Made by a program: the position numbers and the translations under genes | From: Chloroflexota bacterium | GTDB lineage: Bacteria > Chloroflexota > Anaerolineae > Anaerolineales > UBA4823 | Length of the DNA: 5,583 bases | Reading direction: 5' to 3' | Assembly (NCBI GenBank): GCA_030613705.1 | Contig: JAUWLJ010000166.1 | Coordinates: 1-5,583, forward strand | In this document: positions 1 through 5,007 of the stretch, one piece after another | Numbering within the stretch: the first letter of the stretch is position 1 | Layout of the letters: the number at the start of each line of letters is the position of its first letter | Notes under the pieces: model-generated | What the model was told of the DNA's origin: nothing | The model's input: the letters and a program-made list of their open reading frames with translations, nothing else | The model's database searches: none

Positions 1-333
1 ATCAATCTCTCGCTCATTGAAAGGTCCACCAGAAGCCTGACTCCAGGCCGGCATGAGTGTCCCCGGAATGCCCCGCTCGATGGTGTCTCTTACTTTTAAA
101 TCTGGCCGGATAGAGGGCCAGTCTTTAGCCAGCGTAGCACCAATTCTACCTTGACCATCCTCTCCATGACAGACGGCACAATTCTCAGCGTAGATCTGTG
201 CACCAAGTTCAAGTTGCTCTTGATCATCTCCCTCTTGTGCAGCTGTCGGGAGGAACAAGAGCAAGGTAATTATGACTACAATCACCGATAATAGTATGCC
301 AGGTCCTGCTGAGAGTTTAATTGGTAATCCCAT
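1..333 (-). CDS. Membrane-anchored monoheme cytochrome c, 3' end cut by window edge
   Basis: The first 111 residues of a c-type cytochrome read without a stop to the left edge, so the C-terminus is missing. It starts with ATG (MGLPIKLSAG), followed by one hydrophobic segment at about residues 11-32 that is either an uncleaved anchor or a signal peptide. A haem attachment motif CAVCH lies at 52-56, with His56 as proximal ligand. Met94 in the motif LMPAW is the likely distal ligand. The pattern MPAWS..xGGP also occurs in the first haem domain of the diheme gene just upstream, which suggests duplication. The gap to that gene is only 22 bases, so it probably belongs to the same operon and serves as an electron acceptor or subunit of the bc complex on the outer side of the membrane. 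A GGAG at 348-351 lies 14 bases before the start, which is rather far, but no other start codon lies close by in frame. Whether more haem domains follow outside the window cannot be seen. Confidence 0.88.
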   Translation of the reverse strand, partial: MGLPIKLSAGPGILLSVIVVIITLLLFLPTAAQEGDDQEQLELGAQIYAENCAVCHGEDGQGRIGATLAKDWPSIRPDLKVRDTIERGIPGTLMPAWSQASGGPFNEREID

Positions 334-355
334 AGCTGCTAGAAAATCTCCAGAT

Positions 356-1165
356 TTATCGTAAGGAGAGTAGGAAAGCAACCAAATCCGAAATTTGGTC
401 GGGTTCGATTAAATCGTTGTAATTCTTGGGCATCACATTATCCGGGTACCCCTCCACCAGGTAAGCGCTTGGATCCAAGATCGACTCAAGTATATATTCC
501 TCAGCAGACATCCCAGGAATTCGAGTCTCAGCCAACGTACCAATCGTCGTCTGGTTGGGACCGACCGTTCCAGCGCTGAGACCTTCTATGGTATGACAGC
601 CGCTGCAGCCTCTGTCCAGGTACACTTTTTGTCCCCGCGCAACTGGATCGGTTGCCTCTTCTGGGCTTGGCGTCGGAGTGGCTAATGCTTCAATCACCAC
701 ACCTTCTATTGCAGTTGATTCCCAATTCAAGATGAATGTAGTGATATCCTGGATTTGATCCGGCCGCAATGGTCCCCCATACTCGTCTGACCAGGCTGGC
801 ATGGCTGGGCTTCCTTGACCCGCGAATTGATCAGGCCTGGTGGAGGTGGTCCGCCCGCTCGAGACGGTCGAAATGACGTAATCTTCGAGACTGCTGGACC
901 AACCGACCTCTTTCAACCGGGTAGTGAAGAACTCGGCGTCATTGAGCGGTGGGCATAAACCTAGAATCCCCTCACCCTTGATACCATGACAGCCGCTGCA
1001 ATTATTTTCATAAAGACCTGCGCCAACTTCTATGGCTCGTGCATGCTGAGTTTCACCAGCTTCTGCCATCCGGTCTTCTTCATTGAAACCATAGACCACC
1101 AAGATGACTGTGGTAAGTGAAACCAAGATTATGCCGAGAAGAATCTCCAAATTGAAACGCGACAT
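356..1165 (-). CDS. Diheme cytochrome c subunit of the bc-type complex
   Basis: A 269-residue protein that would carry electrons from the Rieske protein to a downstream acceptor on the outer face of the membrane. A single N-terminal transmembrane anchor spans about residues 7-26. Haem domain 1 has CSGCH at 56-60 and a probable distal ligand Met122 (AMPAW). A Pro/Thr-rich linker (about 161-174, ATPTPSPEE) joins it to haem domain 2, with CSGCH at 187-191 and probable distal ligand Met245 (VMPKNY). Domain 1 has an extra Cys71 not in a haem motif. The reading frame can be extended upstream to a TTG at 1186, but that codon overlaps the GGAGG ribosome-binding sequence. The ATG at 1165 (MSRFNLEILL), just before the anchor, is therefore preferred. 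The gene lies 35 bases after cytochrome b. Diheme cytochromes replace cytochrome c1 or f in several bacterial bc complexes. Assignment as a complex subunit is inferred from operon position; the cytochrome assignment itself is direct. Confidence 0.93.
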   Translation of the reverse strand: MSRFNLEILLGIILVSLTTVILVVYGFNEEDRMAEAGETQHARAIEVGAGLYENNCSGCHGIKGEGILGLCPPLNDAEFFTTRLKEVGWSSSLEDYVISTVSSGRTTSTRPDQFAGQGSPAMPAWSDEYGGPLRPDQIQDITTFILNWESTAIEGVVIEALATPTPSPEEATDPVARGQKVYLDRGCSGCHTIEGLSAGTVGPNQTTIGTLAETRIPGMSAEEYILESILDPSAYLVEGYPDNVMPKNYNDLIEPDQISDLVAFLLSLR

Positions 1166-1178
1166 GTTATTCTCAAAG

Positions 1179-1184
1179 CCCTCC
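1179..1184 (-). promoter_or_regulatory. Ribosome-binding site of the diheme cytochrome c gene
   Basis: GGAGGG on the minus strand lies 13 bases before the ATG at 1165. A weaker GAG (1172-1174) sits 6 bases before the same ATG. The possible TTG start at 1186 overlaps this site and so could not use it, which decides in favour of the ATG. Confidence 0.5.
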
Positions 1185-1200
1185 AATTAGGCGAGGAAAA

Positions 1201-2784
1201 TTACTCCCCTTGATTATTACGATGTATATAAATATGACGTTCGTAGGTTTTTCGATCACCAGTTTCCGGAGCATCCCAGGTGATACGCATGGTGACTTTC
1301 TTTAAATCCTGCTGCCAGTTTTCTGTTACGATCACAGCATCGCCATTTTCCAAGGCTCCCGAATCTATTGCTTCATTGACCCGGTCCGTAAACAAACTAA
1401 AGAATTCTTCGAACTCTGGACAACCAAAGTCCAAATCTGGACACAGATTCTCTGTTGGAGTTTCATTGGCAATATAGAAACCCTGCTGCAGCTGATCGTA
1501 TGGCACGTCCTGTAAGGGACCCACTCCTTCTTCAGGCGACATATCCTGGACGATACGAGTAGCTGCAGGCATTTCGATCCCATACTGGGGGAGGCCCATA
1601 TAACTAAGCAGGATCAGGACTAATACTGCTAATACACCCAGGCTGACTGCCACTGGTCTTTTTACAAATGAACGATAAGGATTTCGGTCAATATAAGGCA
1701 CCGCGAAAAGTAAAATCACAAGCAGAGTGGGTATGACAATGCCCATCAGTGATTTATCACCCAGCTTGAGCATACCCTGCAGCCACCAGAAATACCAGGG
1801 CGATTTTGTATCAAGCGGTGTTTGCTGAGGATTGGCGATATTTTCTAAAGGTGCGCCTCCGTAGAAGAAGATCGTCACTAATAGTAGCAGGAACAGGCCA
1901 AGGATGGTGAGATAAATCTCGTGAGAGAAAAGGTCTGGTAAAAAATCAAGACGACGTTTAGAGTCTTTCTTAACTTCTGGAGAAACATCACCTTCCTCAT
2001 ACCTGGCAGGAAGTGATATGCCATGTTCACGGGCAACCTTGTAATAATGGATGCTGAGTACCAACACTGCCAGGAGGGGCAGCAAAATGATATGCAGTAA
2101 GTATGCCCTTAATAAACCTCCAGCGCCAATATCCGGTGCACCGCGCAGTAATAAATTGACTTCATTACCTAATAGAGGCGCTGCCTCTGCCATGCTCGTA
2201 CCGATGGTCACAGCCCAATATGCCAGTTGATCCCAGGGGAGCAGGTAACCGAAGAAGCTGAGGAATAAGGTTAATCCTAATAAAATAACACCCGTAATCC
2301 AGGTGAATGAACGCTCCTTCTTATAAGAACCGGTGAAATATGTACGCAGCAAGTGCAGGAAAGTGAAGATTACAGTCGCTTCGGCGCCCAGACGATGTAA
2401 ATCGCGCATCAAGTTTCCAAAAGGCACCTCGCTCATGATCTCTAGGATAGATGCATACGCTCCTGCTGGGGTAGGCACATAGTAGACCATCAAGACAATT
2501 CCAGTGATCAGCTCGATTGCATAGAACAAGACGGTCATGAATCCCAGCCGGAAGGTGTGGGCAAGGATAGTGCTGCCCTTCTGGTAATATCGTGGGCGTA
2601 TATGAAATAGGAAGCTGATGGTATGGACTTTGAAGCGTGGGTTTGGTTTTTCTGTGGGAGGATCACCACGTAGTACAGCTCGCAGCTCGTCAATACCTAG
2701 TCCAGCGGTGATGATTCGCACACGATTATCGATAGCAAATCCAAGTTTTTGACGCAAGTCTTGAAAGTTTAAATTCCTTAGCAT
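1201..2784 (-). CDS. Fused cytochrome b (b6 plus subunit IV) of a bc-type quinol oxidase complex
   Basis: This 527-residue integral membrane protein is the quinol-oxidising, proton-translocating core of the complex. After a 70-residue cytoplasmic leader comes a four-helix b6-like domain (about 75-250) with bis-histidine haem ligands His130/His144 and His231/His246. The second pair has 14 residues between the histidines, the b6 spacing; mitochondrial-type cytochrome b has 13. A subunit IV-like part follows (about 287-397, three helices). It carries SPWY at 328-331 where the family Qo motif is usually PEWY. At the position of the cysteine that binds the extra haem in b6f complexes there appears to be an arginine (TFRLGF, 77-82), so that haem is probably absent. 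A hydrophilic tail of about 128 residues (400-527), with Cys448 and Cys455, extends past the last helix and should face the outer side. The start has GGGGA six bases upstream, and the gene follows the Rieske gene by 39 bases. Family assignment is secure; the role of the tail is unknown. Confidence 0.95.
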   Translation of the reverse strand: MLRNLNFQDLRQKLGFAIDNRVRIITAGLGIDELRAVLRGDPPTEKPNPRFKVHTISFLFHIRPRYYQKGSTILAHTFRLGFMTVLFYAIELITGIVLMVYYVPTPAGAYASILEIMSEVPFGNLMRDLHRLGAEATVIFTFLHLLRTYFTGSYKKERSFTWITGVILLGLTLFLSFFGYLLPWDQLAYWAVTIGTSMAEAAPLLGNEVNLLLRGAPDIGAGGLLRAYLLHIILLPLLAVLVLSIHYYKVAREHGISLPARYEEGDVSPEVKKDSKRRLDFLPDLFSHEIYLTILGLFLLLLVTIFFYGGAPLENIANPQQTPLDTKSPWYFWWLQGMLKLGDKSLMGIVIPTLLVILLFAVPYIDRNPYRSFVKRPVAVSLGVLAVLVLILLSYMGLPQYGIEMPAATRIVQDMSPEEGVGPLQDVPYDQLQQGFYIANETPTENLCPDLDFGCPEFEEFFSLFTDRVNEAIDSGALENGDAVIVTENWQQDLKKVTMRITWDAPETGDRKTYERHIYIHRNNQGE

Positions 2785-2808
2785 ATATCTTCCCCAAACA
2801 TTAGATTA

Positions 2809-2821
2809 TTGATCGGATCAA
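2809..2821. repeat. 13-base perfect palindrome between the Rieske and cytochrome b genes
   Basis: TTGATC-G-GATCAA is a perfect inverted repeat with six-base arms around one base. It lies in the 39-base gap just after the Rieske stop codon. With a one-base loop it is a poor RNA hairpin, so a protein-binding site or chance is more likely than a terminator. Eleven of its bases plus flank (ATCGGATCAAC) recur in the promoter-side gap at 3524-3534. Confidence 0.35.
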
Positions 2822-2823
2822 CA

Positions 2824-3393
2824 CTATGCGTGGCGATCTCCGATGATGCGCACACCGGTATCTACTTTCACGATAGCATTTGGAATATCAGGAATAGGAA
2901 TAGGGTCGCCGGTAGTGGGATCCGTTTCGACAATAACTTCGCCCTCTGGAGTTTCGATCCGCACTACAAACTGGTCCAGGTCCCTTGGGGCAGGTCCCTG
3001 GATATAAGTCCCCACTTTTTCGAATTGGGATCCATGACAGGGACAGATATATACTATTTCCTGTCCATTCCAATTATAGAGACAACCTAAATGTGTACAA
3101 ACTTTGTAGAGAGCAACCAGGCCCTGAGGTGTATTGCTCAACCAGAATTTTGTTTTGGCATAATTATCTGGAGGATTATCGGCATACGGCAAGTTCTCAA
3201 CTGTACCGACAGTGATAACTCCCCCGAATTCACCTTCTTTAAAGCGTGGTAATGAAAACAGGTAGGTAACGCCTGCGGCAGAAATTGTGAAAAAGCCAAT
3301 CGAAACCAGCCAGGCATAATTTAAAAATTCCCGGCGGTTGATTGGCAATCTTTCTTTGGTTTCTTCACCTGGGTTGGTGTCCTCAGCAGTCAT
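2824..3393 (-). CDS. Rieske [2Fe-2S] iron-sulfur subunit of the bc-type complex
   Basis: A 189-residue protein that takes the first electron from quinol at the Qo site and passes it to cytochrome c. The N-terminus carries a twin-arginine-like motif (NRREFLNY, 19-26) followed by one transmembrane helix (about 27-47). It is therefore probably exported folded by the Tat system and stays anchored. The cluster-binding boxes are CTHLGC (99-104) and CPCHGS (117-122). Expected iron ligands are Cys99, His101, Cys117 and His120, with a disulfide between Cys104 and Cys119. Ser122 is present, but the usual tyrosine two residues later is Phe124, a change known to lower the redox potential in Rieske proteins. 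The C-terminal GPAPRDLDQF segment (133-142) is typical of the fold. It is the first gene of the operon, with a strong AGGAG eight bases before its ATG and a promoter about 40 bases upstream. The length is normal for bacterial members. Confidence 0.96.
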   Translation of the reverse strand: MTAEDTNPGEETKERLPINRREFLNYAWLVSIGFFTISAAGVTYLFSLPRFKEGEFGGVITVGTVENLPYADNPPDNYAKTKFWLSNTPQGLVALYKVCTHLGCLYNWNGQEIVYICPCHGSQFEKVGTYIQGPAPRDLDQFVVRIETPEGEVIVETDPTTGDPIPIPDIPNAIVKVDTGVRIIGDRHA

Positions 3394-3401
3394 AAAGATC
3401 G

Positions 3402-3406
3402 CTCCT
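3402..3406 (-). promoter_or_regulatory. Ribosome-binding site of the Rieske gene
   Basis: AGGAG, part of GAGAGGAG on the minus strand, lies eight bases before the ATG at 3393. This is the best-spaced site in the operon and fixes the start of the Rieske protein. Confidence 0.8.
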
Positions 3407-3432
3407 CTCTTAATCTTTCATTAACAAATGGT

Positions 3433-3461
3433 ATTTTAGCATAAAGGTGCTGAGGTAACAA
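3433..3461 (-). promoter_or_regulatory. Probable sigma-70-type promoter of the bc operon
   Basis: On the minus strand, TTGTTA (3456-3461, four of six matches to the -35 consensus) is followed after exactly 17 bases by TAAAAT (3433-3438, five of six matches to the -10). A TG one base upstream of the -10 (TGC, 3439-3441) gives an extended -10. Transcription would begin near 3426, leaving a leader of about 33 bases before the Rieske ATG. Assigned by pattern only. Confidence 0.6.
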
Positions 3462-3593
3462 GATAATTCGGGTAAAAATACCTCTCCTCTAAGCCGTGTT
3501 TAGTTTACCAACAATCACCAGCCATCGGATCAACCCTGAGTTGAAAATTGAGAGTGATTCAGGCAACCAAAAAGGATGATTCACCCATCACCC

Positions 3594-3602
3594 TGGTAAA
3601 AT
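3594..3602 (+). promoter_or_regulatory. Possible extended -10 element for the plus-strand membrane protein gene
   Basis: TGG followed by TAAAAT fits an extended -10 element. The -35 region 17-18 bases upstream is poor. If used, transcription would start near 3609 and give a leader of about 40 bases ending in the GGAGG at 3640-3644. Weak support. Confidence 0.3.
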
Positions 3603-3639
3603 TCATTCATCTTGGGTTCAACAAGATTTTACTTGGAGT

Positions 3640-3644
3640 GGAGG
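3640..3644 (+). promoter_or_regulatory. Ribosome-binding site deciding the start of the plus-strand membrane protein
   Basis: GGAGG lies five bases before the ATG at 3650. It favours this start over the TTG at 3548, which has nothing comparable upstream and would add 34 residues without recognisable features. Confidence 0.75.
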
Positions 3645-3649
3645 AAAAT

Positions 3650-4021
3650 ATGTCCCTGCCTGAGGTTCATGCCCGACTTGCAAATACCGCGCTGATCTAT
3701 TGTATCATCATGGCGCTCTGGGGATTGTGGCGCTTCTTTAGAGGTCAAGGTTTAAGCGGGGGCTATTTCGGAGCGGTCGTCGTGGCAGTGTTATTATTGG
3801 CCGGTCAGGGCTTGATTGGGTTAACCTTATGGTTTGGGATTGGTGACTATCGCCCAGGATGGGTTCACTGGTTGTATGGTATCGTCCTGCTTATGGGCGC
3901 ACCTGTTGTGTATGCTTACACGAAGGGCCGGCAGGAGCGTCCAGAAATGCTAATGTATGCGGTCGCATTTCTGATAATGATCGCTTTAGTATTGCGAGCT
4001 ATGGTGACTGCGGGTGGATGA
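3650..4021 (+). CDS. Four-helix membrane protein resembling one half of haem A synthase (CtaA/COX15)
   Basis: I do not recognise this 123-residue protein with certainty. It has four predicted membrane helices, at about residues 11-29, 38-61, 70-90 and 99-118. Only two histidines occur: His7 just before helix 1 (PEVHARLAN) and His73 at the start of helix 3 (PGWVHWLYG). The segment GQGLIGLTLWFGIGD (52-66) between helices 2 and 3 resembles the QxxLGxLTVxxG stretch of CtaA-type proteins. In CtaA, each half is a four-helix bundle with two haem-ligand histidines about 62-63 residues apart; here the distance is 66. A haem-binding or haem-handling role is thus a reasonable inference. Other four-helix haem or quinone proteins remain possible. 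It is divergently oriented to the bc operon, which fits a respiratory context but proves nothing. A GGAGG five bases upstream supports the ATG chosen. The stop lies 48 bases from the end of the convergent gene at 4070. Confidence 0.8.
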   Translation: MSLPEVHARLANTALIYCIIMALWGLWRFFRGQGLSGGYFGAVVVAVLLLAGQGLIGLTLWFGIGDYRPGWVHWLYGIVLLMGAPVVYAYTKGRQERPEMLMYAVAFLIMIALVLRAMVTAGG

Positions 4022-4069
4022 GTACTTTGGGACAGGGGTGGATTATTGAAAATATGACCCAACGAACAA

Positions 4070-4894
4070 TTATTTTTCGTGATTTCTTCCTAAATAGGAC
4101 AGCACCAATCTGCGCCGGGTGAAATGCCCCAATGTGACCAATTCGACCAACATCGCACCACCGAACAGCGATCTCGCGATCTCTCCAACACCTTTTCCCT
4201 GCTGATCCAAAGTCAGGACTTTTTCTCCCATCTCCTCCAGATAATCGATTTTGTTCTGCAAGTGTACAGCTGGTACCTGCCGAACTCTTGCGCTGTTCGG
4301 GAACATCTGTCTGGCGGGTAAATCAGTTATCAGTTTCAAAGATTCGATCAGCTGCCAGATATCGCATCCGGCCCGCAAAGCGCGATCTTTCCCCCCCACG
4401 AATAGATCCCCTGTGAATAACCACTCTTGATTTGGTTCGTAGAGACATAAATGGTCAGGGCTGTGTCCTGGGGTATGGATCACCTGGAAACGGTAATTCT
4501 CAGTCTCAATCACAGCATTGTGATCGAGAGGTTTCGCATCAGAAGGTTCTGGCTGTCCCCAAAAAAGTCGTCGGTATAGGTGTAGCGGCTGGTATTTGTC
4601 GGGGTTTGCTAAGACCTTTGTCGCTGATGGGTGAGCATAAATATCTATTTCCGGATTTCGCTTCTTAAGATATGCATTTGCCCCAAAGTGATCTTCGTGG
4701 CTGTGGGTATTGATTATTTTGTTGATCCGGGTTCCCATCAAGGAGTGATCGAGTTCCTCAGCAGTGTGGGCGCAACCAGTATCGATCATCATCTTGTCCA
4801 GCAGGTAAGCAGTAGTCCAATACCGCCCCCGACCCGCTATCTTACGACTCAAATCGAAACGAGTGATCTCTCCATATGAGGTGGTTATCAACAT
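4070..4894 (-). CDS. Metallo-beta-lactamase-fold hydrolase with C-terminal helical domain
   Basis: A 274-residue cytoplasmic protein, with no signal peptide or membrane segment. The metal-binding motif HSHEDH (64-69) gives His64, His66, Asp68 and His69. HTPGHSPDH (140-148) supplies His144, and TGDLF (161-165) supplies the bridging Asp163. The last motif of the family, normally a histidine in a PGHG-like loop, reads FPNSARVR (198-205) with no histidine, so the metal site is probably altered. Residues about 225-274 (including GEIARSLFG and TLGHFTRRRLVLSYL) look like the C-terminal winged-helix-like tail of LACTB2-type hydrolases. That group includes RNases, thioesterases and glyoxalase II-like enzymes, so the substrate cannot be named. 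The N-terminus (MLITTSYGEITRFDL) looks like a natural domain start, but no ribosome-binding sequence precedes it. It stands alone between a convergent neighbour on one side and the glycosylase 113 bases upstream on the other. Confidence 0.88.
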   Translation of the reverse strand: MLITTSYGEITRFDLSRKIAGRGRYWTTAYLLDKMMIDTGCAHTAEELDHSLMGTRINKIINTHSHEDHFGANAYLKKRNPEIDIYAHPSATKVLANPDKYQPLHLYRRLFWGQPEPSDAKPLDHNAVIETENYRFQVIHTPGHSPDHLCLYEPNQEWLFTGDLFVGGKDRALRAGCDIWQLIESLKLITDLPARQMFPNSARVRQVPAVHLQNKIDYLEEMGEKVLTLDQQGKGVGEIARSLFGGAMLVELVTLGHFTRRRLVLSYLGRNHEK

Positions 4895-5007
4895 GTTATT
4901 GAGCGGTTGCTTTCATAAATCAATCAGCCCGATTATGGCTTGAGTAAGTAATATGCTTGAAATAATTCTTAGAAGTAAAAAATGGATCTTATGAAATTAT
5001 GTCTGGT
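4895..5007. other. AT-rich gap between the glycosylase and hydrolase genes
   Basis: A 113-base AT-rich spacer that would hold any promoter of the hydrolase. On the minus strand CATAAT (4932-4937) could serve as a -10 about 40 bases before the start, but its -35 partner is poor. No stem followed by a T run, as expected of a terminator, is visible after the glycosylase. Confidence 0.4.

Larger units (their letters stand above)
3394..3649. other. Divergent intergenic region
   Basis: These 256 bases separate the minus-strand Rieske start from the plus-strand membrane protein start. They hold the operon promoter (3433-3461) and a weaker plus-strand -10 candidate (3594-3602). A frame open from a TTG at 3548 runs into the plus-strand gene, but it has no ribosome-binding site and its predicted extra residues look unlike a signal or domain. 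I see no RNA gene or riboswitch here. Confidence 0.6.

Noticed and set aside
1166..1186. Longer diheme cytochrome starting at TTG 1186
   Set aside because: The TTG overlaps the GGAGG ribosome-binding sequence, and the seven extra residues add nothing; the ATG at 1165 directly precedes the membrane anchor.
1280..1477. Plus-strand open frame of 65 codons inside the cytochrome b gene
   Set aside because: Lies fully opposite the soluble tail of a well-supported gene, has no ribosome-binding site, and encodes no recognisable protein.
2809..3215. Two overlapping plus-strand frames opposite the Rieske gene
   Set aside because: The Rieske frame has complete cluster motifs; the opposite frames are shadows without domain features.
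3471..3482. GGTA-AAAA-TACC inverted repeat upstream of the operon promoter, as an operator
   Set aside because: Four-base arms are too short to claim a site; position near -50 is suitable but there is no second good copy.
3548..3649. Longer form of the plus-strand membrane protein starting at TTG 3548
   Set aside because: No ribosome-binding site at the TTG, while GGAGG sits five bases before the ATG at 3650.
4022..4069. Terminator between the convergent genes
   Set aside because: Only weak pairings are visible (TTGGG/CCCAA with a 26-base loop, ACGAA/TTCGT with a 9-base loop), with no GC-rich stem followed by a T run.
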